The notes under the pieces are model-generated. The model worked only from the letters and a program-made list of their open reading frames with translations, was not told the DNA's origin and searched no databases. Below, piece after piece: positions 20,887 to 29,543 of a DNA stretch of 64,000 bases. Source of the stretch: Halorussus aquaticus (GTDB lineage Archaea; Halobacteriota; Halobacteria; Halobacteriales; Haladaptataceae). Position 1 is the stretch's first letter. Every line of letters starts with the position of its first letter. The DNA is taken from assembly GCF_024218795.1 (NCBI RefSeq), contig NZ_CP100400.1:1116001-1180000 (forward strand). Direction: 5' to 3'. The translations under genes were made by a program, and so were the position numbers.

Positions 20887-22098
20887 ATGGGCGCACTCAC
20901 CGACCCGACCGAGTACTGGGCGGACCTCACGCGACCCGAACAGGGCGTCCTCGCCTTCGTCGTCGGGTTCGCAGCGCTGCTGCTGTTCGGCCTGCTCTCG
21001 GGCGGACTCGCGCCGACGTACTTCCTGTATCTCGTCGGTCTCGCGGGGATGTACTCGCTGCTGTCGTTCGGACTGAACTCCCAGTGGGGGTTCTCCGGAC
21101 TGATCAACTTCAGCGTCGCGGCGTTCTTCGGTATCGGCGCGTACGGCACCGCGCTCATGAGCGCGAGTACGTCCCCCATCGCCGGGGGGTACAGCCCGCT
21201 CGTCGGACTCGTGGTCGCGCTCGTCGTCGCGGGCCTGCTGGCGGTCCTCATCGGCGTGCCGACGCTCCGTCTCCGCGCGGACTACCTCGCCATCGCGTCG
21301 CTCGGACTGGCCGAGGTCGTCCGACTCGTCGTCCTCAACGAACGCCAGTGGACCAACGGGAGCGCGGGCGTCCGCGGCATCCCGAGTTTCTTCGAGGGGT
21401 GGCCGCTGCTGGACACGTTCCCGAGCGCGATGCCCGGACTGGAGGTCGCGCTCCCCGGCGCTCGAATCGTCCTCGAAACGCCGTTCTGGAACGCGCTGTT
21501 GAACGTCGCGCTCGTCGTGACGTTCGTCAGCGTCACCTACGCGGTCCTCAAGCGCGCCCACCGCTCGCCGTGGGGTCGCGTCCTGCGGACGATTCGGTCC
21601 GACGAGGACCTCGCGCGGGCGCTGGGGAAGAACACCTACTCGTTCAAGATGCAGTCGTTCGTCCTCGGCAGTCTGATAATGGCGCTGGCGGGCGTCTTCT
21701 ACGCCCACCTGAACCTGTTCGTCAGCCCCGGCGACCTCGACCCCGTGACGACGTTCTACGTCTGGGTCGCGGTCATCCTCGGCGGCAGCGGTTCGAACCG
21801 CGGCGCGCTGTTCGGCGGGTTCGTCATCGTCGCCATCCGCGAGGGCACCCGGTTCCTCAACGAACTCGAACTGATGTTCGAACTCGGCGGATATCTCGTT
21901 CATCTTCAGGTTCCCTTCGACCCCGCGCCGCTGCGGCTACTGATAATCGGCGTCCTCATCATCGCGCTGATGCGGGTCCGACCGGAGGGCATCCTGCCGC
22001 CCCAGCGCGAACTCATCTGGCCCGACGCCGTCGACGGCGCGCCGTCCCGGCCAGACTCCGGCGTCCGCGACGCCAAGGGAGGTGGCGACGGTGAGTGA
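20887..22098 (+). CDS. Branched-chain amino acid-type ABC permease, LivM family
   Basis: 403 residues. LivM-type blocks: FGLNSQWGFSGLINFSVAAFFGIGAY, LRADYLAIASLGLAEVVR, and the ATPase-contact loop RTIRSDEDLARALGKNTYSFK. About nine transmembrane helices are followed by a short hydrophilic tail (DAVDGAPSRPDSGVRDAKGGG) that overlaps the start of the next gene. Confidence 0.92.
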   Translation: MGALTDPTEYWADLTRPEQGVLAFVVGFAALLLFGLLSGGLAPTYFLYLVGLAGMYSLLSFGLNSQWGFSGLINFSVAAFFGIGAYGTALMSASTSPIAGGYSPLVGLVVALVVAGLLAVLIGVPTLRLRADYLAIASLGLAEVVRLVVLNERQWTNGSAGVRGIPSFFEGWPLLDTFPSAMPGLEVALPGARIVLETPFWNALLNVALVVTFVSVTYAVLKRAHRSPWGRVLRTIRSDEDLARALGKNTYSFKMQSFVLGSLIMALAGVFYAHLNLFVSPGDLDPVTTFYVWVAVILGGSGSNRGALFGGFVIVAIREGTRFLNELELMFELGGYLVHLQVPFDPAPLRLLIIGVLIIALMRVRPEGILPPQRELIWPDAVDGAPSRPDSGVRDAKGGGDGE

Positions 22099-22909
22099 CC
22101 TCGAATCCGCGACCGACCCGCGTCTGGGCGCGAACCTCTCGAAGGAGAACGTCGTCCTGCGCGTGGACGACCTCCAGAAGTCGTTCGGCGGACTGGTCGC
22201 CACCGACCACGCCACCTTCGAGGTCGAACGCGGGACCATCACCGGTCTCATCGGTCCGAACGGTGCCGGTAAGTCCACGATATTCAACCTCATCTCGGGA
22301 TTCTACGAACCCGACGCCGGGCGCGTCGAGGTCAACGGGACCGACGTCACCGGCGCGGAACCGTACGAAGTGGCCGACCACGGACTGATTCGGACGTTCC
22401 AGACCCCCCGGAAACTGGAGGGAATGACGGTCCGCGAGGCGATGCTGGTGGGACCGCGAAAGCAACCCGGCGAGTCGTTCGTGAAACTGTTCACCTCGCC
22501 GGGCGAAGTCGCCGAGAGCGAGTCGCGCAACCTCGCCGACGCCCAGCGAATCTTGGAGGAGTTCGAGATCGATCACCTCGCCACGCAACCGGCGACGGAC
22601 CTCTCGGGCGGGCAGATGAAACTGGTCGAACTGGCCCGCGCGATGCTGGCCGAACCGGAGGTCCTCCTGCTGGACGAACCGGTCGCGGGCGTCAACCCGA
22701 CGCTCCGGAACAAACTCGCCGAGCAGGTTCGCCGACTCAACGAGCAGGGGACGACGTTCCTGCTCATCGAACACGACATGGAGTTCGTCATGAATCTCGC
22801 AGACCCGGTGGTGGTGTTAGACCGCGGGAGCGTTCTCATGGAGGGAACCCCCGACGAGGTGCAGTCCGACGACCGCGTCGTCGAGGCGTATCTGGGAGGT
22901 GGCACGTGA
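22091..22909 (+). CDS. ABC transporter ATP-binding protein, LivG type
   Basis: 272 residues from the GTG at 22091, which overlaps the LivM stop (GTGAGTGA); a GTG at 22082 is the alternative. Walker A GPNGAGKST, the signature LSGGQMK, Walker B VLLLDEP and the switch His in LIEHDMEFV are all present. With the LivF-type protein it forms the ATPase dimer of the transporter. Confidence 0.93.
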   Translation: MSDLESATDPRLGANLSKENVVLRVDDLQKSFGGLVATDHATFEVERGTITGLIGPNGAGKSTIFNLISGFYEPDAGRVEVNGTDVTGAEPYEVADHGLIRTFQTPRKLEGMTVREAMLVGPRKQPGESFVKLFTSPGEVAESESRNLADAQRILEEFEIDHLATQPATDLSGGQMKLVELARAMLAEPEVLLLDEPVAGVNPTLRNKLAEQVRRLNEQGTTFLLIEHDMEFVMNLADPVVVLDRGSVLMEGTPDEVQSDDRVVEAYLGGGT

Positions 22910-23616
22910 GCGACCACGTTCTCGAACTGTCGGGCGTGGACAGCGGCTACGGCGAGGTGCAGGTGCTCGACGACTGCTCGATACACCTCGACGCCGACGA
23001 AATCGTCTGTCTCATCGGTCCGAACGGCGCTGGCAAATCGACCGTCCTCAAGACGGCCTTCGGCATGCTGACGCCGTGGGCGGGAACCGTCGAGTATCAC
23101 GGCCGCGAAATCGGCGGGATGGCCCCCGAAGACATCGTCCGGGAGGGCATCGGCTACGTGCCCCAGACCGACAACGTGTTCGGGTCGCTCACCATCGACG
23201 AGAACCTCCGAATGGGCGGCGTCGCCCGCGAGGACGGTCTCTCGGAGGTCATCGCGGACCTGTACGACCGCTTCGACATCCTCGACCAGAAGCGGTCGGC
23301 GAAGGCCAACACCCTCTCGGGCGGACAGCGACAGGTGCTGGCGTTCGCTCGGGCGCTCGTGATGGAACCGGACGTCCTCCTCATCGACGAACCGTCGGCC
23401 GGACTCGCGCCGAACACCGCCGACGACGTGTTCGGACACGTGCAGGCCGTCAACGAGATGGACACCGCGATTCTCATGGTCGAGCAGAACGCCACGAAGG
23501 GTCTCGGTATCTCCGACCGCGGCTACGTCCTCGACCAAGGTTCGGTCCGCTTCGAGAACGCCGCGGCCGACCTCATCGACAACGAGGAAGTGTCGCAGCT
23601 CTATCTCGGCGGGTAA
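22906..23616 (+). CDS. ABC transporter ATP-binding protein, LivF type
   Basis: 236 residues, GTG start overlapping the previous stop by 4 nt. Walker A GPNGAGKST, signature LSGGQRQ, Walker B VLLIDEPSAGLAP and MVEQNA in the switch region are LivF hallmarks. It ends the five-gene operon; about 110 bp separate it from mcm. Confidence 0.93.
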   Translation: MSDHVLELSGVDSGYGEVQVLDDCSIHLDADEIVCLIGPNGAGKSTVLKTAFGMLTPWAGTVEYHGREIGGMAPEDIVREGIGYVPQTDNVFGSLTIDENLRMGGVAREDGLSEVIADLYDRFDILDQKRSAKANTLSGGQRQVLAFARALVMEPDVLLIDEPSAGLAPNTADDVFGHVQAVNEMDTAILMVEQNATKGLGISDRGYVLDQGSVRFENAAADLIDNEEVSQLYLGG

Positions 23617-23725
23617 CGTCGTCCTCTCCGGCGGGTAGCGCCGCCCTCCGTGGGAGAGACGGCGGCTTCACTTCCGCTCTGCTTTACGAAGGTTCTTATC
23701 GAAGGAGGAACTACGAGTTCTTTGA

Positions 23726-25822
23726 ATGGCTCGCGCGGAGAACACGGAGCTGATTGATAACTTCGAGCAGTTCTACCGGCGGTACTACAGCGACGAAATC
23801 GGCGAACTCGCCCAGAACTATCCGAACGAACAGCGCTCGCTCCACGTCGATTGGACCGAACTCTATCGGTACGACTCCGACCTCGCAGACGACTTCGTCT
23901 CGAAACCCGAACAGTTGCGCGAGTACGCCGAGGAAGCGCTCCGCCTCTACGACCTCCCGGTGGACGTGAGTCTGGGGCAGGCCCACGTCCGAATCGAGAA
24001 TCTGGACCAGCAGACCGACATCCGCGAGATTCGCGCCCGGCACGTCAACACGCTGGTCAGCGTGCAGGGCATCGTCCGGAAGGCGACCGACGTGCGACCC
24101 AAGATTCAGGAGGCCGCCTTCGAGTGCCAGCGCTGCGGCACGCTGACGTACATCCCCCAGAGCAGCGGCGACTTCCAGGAACCCCACGAGTGTCAGGGCT
24201 GTGAGCGACAGGGACCGTTCCAGATAAACTTCGACCAGTCCGAGTTCGTGGACTCCCAGAAACTCCGCATTCAGGAGAGTCCCGAGGGACTCCGCGGCGG
24301 CGAGACGCCGAAGAGTCTCGACGTTCACATCGAGGACGACATCACCGGCGATGTGACCCCCGGCGACCACGTGAAGGTCACGGGCATCCTCCACCTCGAA
24401 CAGCAGGGGAGCGAGCAGGACAAGTCCGCGGTGTTCGACGTGTACATGGACGGCATCTCGGTGACCATCGAGGACGAGGAGTTCGAGGAGATGGACATCA
24501 CCGACGAGGACAAGAAGGAAATCGTCGAACTCTCGCAGGAAGAGGGCATCTACGAGCAGATGGTCGATTCGATGGCCCCGGCCATCTACGGCTACGACGA
24601 GGAGAAACTGGCGATGATTCTCCAACTGTTCTCGGGTGTGACCAAGCATCTGCCCGACGAGTCCCGGATTCGGGGTGACCTCCACATGCTGTTGATAGGT
24701 GACCCCGGTACGGGTAAGAGCCAGATGATTTCGTACGTCCAGAACATCGCGCCGCGGTCGGTGTACACCTCCGGCAAGGGGTCCTCGTCCGCCGGTCTCA
24801 CCGCCGCCGCGGTCCGCGACGACTTCGGCGACGGCCAGCAGTGGACCCTCGAAGCGGGCGCGCTCGTCCTCGCGGACAAGGGCATCGCCGCGGTGGACGA
24901 ACTCGACAAGATGGCCCCGGACGACAGGAGCGCGATGCACGAGGCGCTCGAACAGCAGAAGATTTCGGTGTCGAAGGCCGGAATCAACGCCACCCTCAAG
25001 TCCCGATGCTCGCTGCTCGGGGCCGCGAACCCCAAGTACGGCCGGTTCGACCAGTACGAACCCATCGGCGAGCAGATAGACCTCGAACCCGCGCTCATCT
25101 CCCGGTTCGACCTCATCTTCACCGTCACCGACCAACCCGACGAGGAGGAGGACAAGCGACTGGCCGAACACATCCTGCAGACGAACTACGCGGGGCAGTT
25201 GAACACCCAGCGCACGGAGATGAGCGCGCCGAACATCTCGCAGGCGGAGGTGGACAACGAGACCCAAGAGGTCGCGCCCGCCATCGAACCCGACCTCCTC
25301 CGGAAGTACATCGCCTACTCGAAGCGCAACTGCTTCCCGACGATGACCGACGAGGCGATGGAGCGCATCCGGGACTTCTACGTGGACCTCCGGACGAAGG
25401 GGGCCGACGAGGACGCGCCCGTCCCCGTGACAGCCCGGAAACTGGAGGCGCTGGTACGACTCGCGGAGGCCAGCGCCCGCGTCCGCCTCTCGGACGAGGT
25501 GAAAATCGAGGACGCCGAACGCTCCGTGCGAATCACTCGCTCGTGCCTCCAAGACATCGGCGTGGACCCCGAGACCGGTCAGTTCGACGCCGACGTGGTC
25601 GAGACCGGCCAGTCGAAGTCCCAGCGCGACCGCATCAAGAACCTGAAACAACTCATCGGCGAAATCGAGGAGGACTACGAGGAGGGCGCGCCGGTGGACG
25701 AGGTGATGGCTCGCGCCGACGAGATCGGCATGGAGCAGTCGAAGGCCGAACACGAGATAGACAAACTCAAACAGAAGGGCGAGGTGTACGAACCCTCGAC
25801 CGACCACCTGCGGACGACCTGA
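23726..25822 (+). CDS. mcm: Minichromosome maintenance protein MCM, replicative DNA helicase
   Basis: 698 residues without intein. N-terminal domain A is followed by the OB fold with a zinc site (CQRC...CQGC), a double beta-hairpin region, and the AAA+ core: GDPGTGKSQ (Walker A), AAVDELDKM (Walker B), LGAANPKYGRF (sensor 1) and ISRFDLIF (arginine finger). A C-terminal winged helix closes the protein (QLIGEIEEDYEEGAPVDEVMARADEIG). It unwinds DNA at forks as a hexamer. The following 92-residue gene begins 5 bp after its stop. Confidence 0.98.
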   Translation: MARAENTELIDNFEQFYRRYYSDEIGELAQNYPNEQRSLHVDWTELYRYDSDLADDFVSKPEQLREYAEEALRLYDLPVDVSLGQAHVRIENLDQQTDIREIRARHVNTLVSVQGIVRKATDVRPKIQEAAFECQRCGTLTYIPQSSGDFQEPHECQGCERQGPFQINFDQSEFVDSQKLRIQESPEGLRGGETPKSLDVHIEDDITGDVTPGDHVKVTGILHLEQQGSEQDKSAVFDVYMDGISVTIEDEEFEEMDITDEDKKEIVELSQEEGIYEQMVDSMAPAIYGYDEEKLAMILQLFSGVTKHLPDESRIRGDLHMLLIGDPGTGKSQMISYVQNIAPRSVYTSGKGSSSAGLTAAAVRDDFGDGQQWTLEAGALVLADKGIAAVDELDKMAPDDRSAMHEALEQQKISVSKAGINATLKSRCSLLGAANPKYGRFDQYEPIGEQIDLEPALISRFDLIFTVTDQPDEEEDKRLAEHILQTNYAGQLNTQRTEMSAPNISQAEVDNETQEVAPAIEPDLLRKYIAYSKRNCFPTMTDEAMERIRDFYVDLRTKGADEDAPVPVTARKLEALVRLAEASARVRLSDEVKIEDAERSVRITRSCLQDIGVDPETGQFDADVVETGQSKSQRDRIKNLKQLIGEIEEDYEEGAPVDEVMARADEIGMEQSKAEHEIDKLKQKGEVYEPSTDHLRTT

Positions 25823-25827
25823 GGACC

Positions 25828-26106
25828 ATGGACCGAATCTCCGCCCTCCGGAACGTCGAGGACGCGCTGGCCGACTTCGAGTCGGGCGAGGCCGACCTCG
25901 GCGCGACCGAGCGTCGCGTCGTGAACGTGCTGCGGACCTACGCCACCGAGTTCGAGGACGGGGACCTGTCAGCCTATCGCGCCTCGGGTGCCGAGCGCGC
26001 CGACGGACTCGTGGTCGTCGCCGAATCGCCCGCTCAGGCCCGAGAGCGCGTGAACGAGCGGATCGACGCGGCCGACGTGACGTTCGAAGTCGAGCAACTC
26101 GGCTGA
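25828..26106 (+). CDS. Conserved haloarchaeal protein downstream of mcm (92 aa)
   Basis: MDRISALRNVEDALADFESGEADLGATERRVVNVLRTYATEFE..., ending FEVEQLG. It is acidic, predicted helical at the N-terminus, with a beta strand near DGLVVVAESPAQARERV. It starts 5 bp after the mcm stop, so it is probably co-transcribed and possibly translationally coupled. I believe it is one of the DUF78xx haloarchaeal families (DUF7854), with no known function. Confidence 0.75.
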   Translation: MDRISALRNVEDALADFESGEADLGATERRVVNVLRTYATEFEDGDLSAYRASGAERADGLVVVAESPAQARERVNERIDAADVTFEVEQLG

Positions 26107-26132
26107 TAGGTCACTAATCGGGTAATTCAGAG

Positions 26133-26150
26133 GGGAAAATAAATAAACTA
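26133..26150 (+). promoter_or_regulatory. AT-rich promoter region after the mcm pair
   Basis: AAAATAAATAAACTA is the most AT-rich stretch of the 118-bp gap between the mcm pair and the next gene. It lies about 80 nt before the ATG at 26225, implying a leader of about 50 nt, unless a weaker nearer element is used. Confidence 0.35.
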
Positions 26151-26224
26151 GGTTCCCTTAGAAAAACTCGTTCAGACGGACCGCTACGTCGCGGTCGAAA
26201 CGGAGCAAACCAACGGGAATACTG

Positions 26225-26860
26225 ATGCAAACGAAGGGCCACGACGAAGACGAGTCGTTCGAATCCGACGTCGAGCAGGGAGACTGCGTCCTGCTACTCG
26301 CACCGTCGATTCACTCGGCGACCGAGGACGCGTGTCTCGACCTCCTCGCCTTCGACGACACTTCGGAAGAGAACGTCCTGTGGGTCACGTACACCCGGTC
26401 GCCGGACACGTGTATCCGCGATTGGCTCACACGCACGGGAGAGCGTCCCCGGAACATGCGGTTAGTCAGTGTCGGCGATACGACTCGCTCGGCGACGGCC
26501 CACGCCGGTAGCGACACCACTTCGGAGACGGGCGACGAGGTCGTCGAGACGCTGTCGAATCCGAGCGACCTGACGGGTCTCGGAATCAAACTGAGCGAGA
26601 TTCTCCAAGGATGGGACACGTTCGACGGGCGGACCGTCGCTTGCTTCGACTCGCTGACCGCCCTGCTCCAGTACGCCGACCTCCAGACCGTCTACAAGTT
26701 CCTTCACGTGCTGACGGGCCGGTTCGCCGCGGCCGACGTGACCGCGCACTTCCACCTCGACCCCGACGCGTGCGACACCCAGACCGTCAGTACGCTCACG
26801 TCCCTGTTCGACACCGTCGTCGAGTTCGACGACGGCGAGTGGAGCGTCCGAAGTCGATAA
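26225..26860 (+). CDS. RecA/KaiC-fold-like protein without a P-loop (DUF7504-like)
   Basis: 211 residues. The pattern VLLLAPSIHSATEDACLDLL, VLWVTYTRSPDTCIRDWL, RLVSVGDTTRS and VACFDSLTALLQYADLQTVYKFLHVLTGRF follows KaiC/RecA-like strand order with a Walker-B-like FDSLT. The first loop has no GxxxxGK, so ATP hydrolysis is unlikely. Many haloarchaea carry several such proteins (DUF7504 by memory), often next to signal-transduction genes. It is set apart from its neighbours by AT-rich gaps and probably transcribed alone. Confidence 0.7.
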   Translation: MQTKGHDEDESFESDVEQGDCVLLLAPSIHSATEDACLDLLAFDDTSEENVLWVTYTRSPDTCIRDWLTRTGERPRNMRLVSVGDTTRSATAHAGSDTTSETGDEVVETLSNPSDLTGLGIKLSEILQGWDTFDGRTVACFDSLTALLQYADLQTVYKFLHVLTGRFAAADVTAHFHLDPDACDTQTVSTLTSLFDTVVEFDDGEWSVRSR

Positions 26861-26890
26861 CTGTCGGTTGATACTCGAAGACGGATAGCG

Positions 26891-26900
26891 TAATTTTATA
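26891..26900 (+). promoter_or_regulatory. TATA element of the DUF7855/7856-like pair
   Basis: TAATTTTATA is centred about 30 nt before the GTG at 26926, a good fit to a leaderless haloarchaeal promoter. Confidence 0.6.
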
Positions 26901-26925
26901 CCGAGTCGGGGGACAATCTATTGCC

Positions 26926-27264
26926 GTGTTGTTGGTCGTCACGTACTCGCAGGCCGCGCGACAGACCCTCCGAAACGTCTGCAACGGCCACGAGGAGACC
27001 GTCGTCCAGCGGTTCGGCCGAGCGGCGCTGTTGGAAGCGACCGAACTGGGTGCGTTCTTAGCGCTCCGACTCCGGGCCAAACACGCCGAGGACGTACAGG
27101 TCGAACGGACCGCGCCGTTCAACGAGTTCGAGGCCGTCTCCGAGCGAGTTCGGAACGCGGCCGCCGCCTACGAGGACCGCGAGCATCCGAGCACGTCGTA
27201 CGCCAAGTTCGCGGTCGGAACCGACTATCCGGACCCCGACTCGATGCGCGACGCCGAGCTATGA
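26926..27264 (+). CDS. Conserved haloarchaeal protein of unknown function (112 aa, DUF7855-like)
   Basis: MLLVVTYSQAARQTLRNVCNGHEETVVQRFGRAALLEATELGAFLALRLRAKHAEDVQVERTAPFNEF... The GTG start follows a clear TATA box. The protein looks like a small alpha/beta fold with a helical middle. Its stop overlaps the next start (ATGA), so the two are coupled. The family label is recalled, not verified; no biochemical function is known to me. Confidence 0.72.
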   Translation: MLLVVTYSQAARQTLRNVCNGHEETVVQRFGRAALLEATELGAFLALRLRAKHAEDVQVERTAPFNEFEAVSERVRNAAAAYEDREHPSTSYAKFAVGTDYPDPDSMRDAEL

Positions 27265-28166
27265 AGGTGCGCGTCGCCGGAGCAGTTCGGACCGGTCGGG
27301 CGGTCGACCTCCGACGCGTCTCCGACTGTCGAGCGGAGGGCGTCGGCGAACCGCTGTCCGACGCCCTCTCTTTGCGCGACGTGGCCGGTGTGATTCGCGG
27401 CGATGGCGGCGGAGATTTCGACCGTGACTGTACCGTCGAGAGCGACTGCGGTGGCGAGCGAGATAGCGCGCTCGCTATCGACTGCCCGGACCCCGGTCCC
27501 GTCCACGACCACGTCGGCGTGATTCGCGCCGACATGGACCTCTCGGTCCGGTCCGCGCTCGCGGCGGCCGCCCGAACCCGGGGCTACACTGCTCCGCAGG
27601 CCGACGAACTCGCCGCGGTTCGGGAGCGTCGTGACGCGCTCGACGTGCCGGAAACCGACCTCGAACGCGCCCGCCGCCGGGTCGCGGACGCCAGCGACGC
27701 CACCGAGGAGATGCGCGAGCGCGTCGCTACCCTCCGCGGTCGGGTGCAGGCGCTCCGCGACGCCGACGCGGACCCCGCCGACGCCGAGACCGAACTCGCC
27801 GACGCGACTCGCCGCCTCTCGGAGGTCCGGACCGAGCGCATCGCGGCCGAACAGGCACTGACCGAGGCCCGCGACCGAGCGCGGGCCAACCGCCAGCGCA
27901 GACGCGAGCGCCTCCGACTCGCCGACCGCGCGGACAACCTCCGGCGGGCCGCCCGCGAACACCTCGCCGACGAGGTGCGGGACGCGTTCGCCGACGCCCG
28001 CGACGCTGTTCCGGACGACGACCTCGGGGAGGTGGTCGAAGCGGCGCTCGCCGTCGCCCGCGTGGCGGCGTACGACGCCCCGGTCGTGCTGGCCCGCGAG
28101 ACCGACCCCTTCGAGAGCGCGGCCGAGGTCGCCGAGTGGCTGGACGGCCCCGTGATTCGGCTTTAG
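27261..28166 (+). CDS. Coiled-coil protein of unknown function (301 aa, DUF7856-like)
   Basis: Residues 1-100 form a globular N-terminus with the motif DCPDPGPVHDHVGVIRADM. Residues about 110-230 are a long Arg/Glu/Ala-rich coiled coil (heptads such as LERARRRVADASDATEEMRERVATLRGR). A C-terminal globular tail DAPVVLARETDPFESAAEVAEWL follows. It is coupled to the preceding gene by a 4-nt overlap. A coiled coil beside a MinD-type ATPase gene would suit a structural partner, but that is inference from position only. Confidence 0.72.
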   Translation: MKVRVAGAVRTGRAVDLRRVSDCRAEGVGEPLSDALSLRDVAGVIRGDGGGDFDRDCTVESDCGGERDSALAIDCPDPGPVHDHVGVIRADMDLSVRSALAAAARTRGYTAPQADELAAVRERRDALDVPETDLERARRRVADASDATEEMRERVATLRGRVQALRDADADPADAETELADATRRLSEVRTERIAAEQALTEARDRARANRQRRRERLRLADRADNLRRAAREHLADEVRDAFADARDAVPDDDLGEVVEAALAVARVAAYDAPVVLARETDPFESAAEVAEWLDGPVIRL

Positions 28167-28181
28167 CATGCTCCCCCGCCC

Positions 28182-28190
28182 AACTTTATC
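28182..28190 (+). promoter_or_regulatory. Internal TATA element ahead of the DUF7857-minD-like pair
   Basis: AACTTTATC lies about 30 nt before the ATG at 28216 and just after the previous stop, suggesting a second promoter inside the cluster. Confidence 0.45.
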
Positions 28191-28215
28191 ACCGAAGACG
28201 CGACGAACCCCGGCC

Positions 28216-28866
28216 ATGGTCGAACTCGACTGTCGCGCCGAGTCGCACGCCGGAGTCACGCTCGTGGAACTCGTCGTCCGGAACCCGTCGACCACCGCCC
28301 GCCGGGTCAGGGTCGGGAACCGCCTCGACGGGCCGGTCTGGCCGCCACGCCGCGAAGGCGTCCCCGCCGCGGGGTGGGACGACGGCGGTTTCGAGGGCGT
28401 CGTCGCGGCCGAGGACCGGCGCGCGCTGGGATACGCGACTCCTGCGTCCGCCGAGTCAGCGGTCGAAGTCGAACCCCCGACCGAGGTCGAACGTCCGGCC
28501 GAAGACCGTCCCCCGGCCGAACTCGTCTGGACCGAGCGCGCCGGAGAATCCGAGGGCGAGGCCGACTCCGACACCTTCGGGGACGACGCGACTCCCGAGG
28601 GCGTCGTCCGTGCGCTCGGAGACCCCCGGCCGCCCGCCGACGCCGTGCCCGCCGCGGAGTCGAACCCCGAGCGTGAGACGGCGACTCCGGAATCGCCGAT
28701 ACCCGGCGCGGTCGAAGCGTGGCTCTCGGCCGTCGAGGCGCGGGCCGAGGGCGAGACCGACTCGGTCGTGCCCTCGCAACCGACGCCCGAGCACGTGGCC
28801 GCGCTCGCGGCCGTCGCTCGTCGCGTCGAGCGTCTTCGCGCCCGGCGCTCGCGGAGGTCGCCGTGA
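28216..28866 (+). CDS. Conserved haloarchaeal protein with disordered middle (216 aa, DUF7857-like)
   Basis: MVELDCRAESHAGVTLVELVVRNPSTTARRVRVGNRLDGPVWPPRREGVPAAGWDDGGFEGVVAAEDRRALGYA is a compact beta-rich N-terminal domain. It is followed by a Pro/Glu-rich linker of about 90 residues and a C-terminal helix VEAWLSAVEAR... HVAALAAVARRVERLRA. The ATG at 28216 is preferred to 28168 because of the TATA spacing. Its stop overlaps the GTG of the MinD-like gene, so both are translated together. Confidence 0.75.
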   Translation: MVELDCRAESHAGVTLVELVVRNPSTTARRVRVGNRLDGPVWPPRREGVPAAGWDDGGFEGVVAAEDRRALGYATPASAESAVEVEPPTEVERPAEDRPPAELVWTERAGESEGEADSDTFGDDATPEGVVRALGDPRPPADAVPAAESNPERETATPESPIPGAVEAWLSAVEARAEGETDSVVPSQPTPEHVAALAAVARRVERLRARRSRRSP

Positions 28867-29543
28867 TACTGGCCGTCGCGGGCGGGAAAGGCGGCGTCGG
28901 CAAGTCCACCGTCGCGCTCAATCTCGGCGCGGAACTGGACGCCGTGGTCGTGGACGCCGACCTCGCTATGGCCGACCTCGCCGCGCGTCGCGGTCCGGAC
29001 CTCCACGACGTGCTGGCCGACCGGGCCGACCCGCTCGAAGCGGTCCGCGAGGGCGGTCCCGTGCGCCTGCTCCCGTGCGGTCGCACGCTCGCCGGAGCGC
29101 GCGCCGGAGACGTGACCGGTCTCGTCGCGGCGGTCCAGACAGTCGAAGACGCTTACGGGACCGTCGTCATCGACTGTCCCGCGGGGATGGCCGCCGACGC
29201 GGGGATGCCCCTGCTCGCGGCAGCGGCGACCGTCCTCGTCACGTCGCCCCGCGAGTTCGCGCTGGCCGACGCCCTCCGGACGCGCGAACTCGCCCGCGAA
29301 CTCGACGCGGGACTGGCCGCCGTCGCGCTGAACCGAACCGGCGACCGGCCGCCGACCGACTGCGTCCGCCGGGCGCTTGGTGCGCCGGTCGTGCCGATTC
29401 CCGACGACGACCGCGTTCGCCGGGCACAGCGCAACTGCTCGCCGGTGTCGGCGTTTTCTCCCGGGTGCCGCGTCGCTAAGTGCTTCGCTGACCTCGCAGA
29501 ACAGACGCGTCTCGCGACCGAGGAACCGTCGTCAGTCCCGTAG
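28863..29543 (+). CDS. MinD/ParA-like P-loop ATPase
   Basis: 226 residues, GTG start overlapping the previous stop (GTGA). The deviant Walker A is complete: GGKGGVGKST, with both lysines. Then VVVDADLAMADLAARR (switch I region), VVIDCPAGMAADA (Walker B, with Cys in place of the common Ala) and VALNRTGDRPP follow. There is no evident amphipathic membrane-targeting helix at the C-terminus. The last 12 nt overlap the convergent TFB gene. Haloarchaea have several MinD paralogues acting in positioning; the cargo here is unknown. Confidence 0.9.
   Translation: MILAVAGGKGGVGKSTVALNLGAELDAVVVDADLAMADLAARRGPDLHDVLADRADPLEAVREGGPVRLLPCGRTLAGARAGDVTGLVAAVQTVEDAYGTVVIDCPAGMAADAGMPLLAAAATVLVTSPREFALADALRTRELARELDAGLAAVALNRTGDRPPTDCVRRALGAPVVPIPDDDRVRRAQRNCSPVSAFSPGCRVAKCFADLAEQTRLATEEPSSVP

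Noticed and set aside
23711-25807. Minus-strand frame of 698 codons opposite mcm
   Set aside because: It mirrors the MCM gene length because of codon bias; no conserved motif.
28463-28620. Low-complexity Glu/Pro tract in the 216-residue protein as a frameshift
   Set aside because: The frame continues to a conserved-looking C-terminal helix and a coupled stop; it is a disordered linker.
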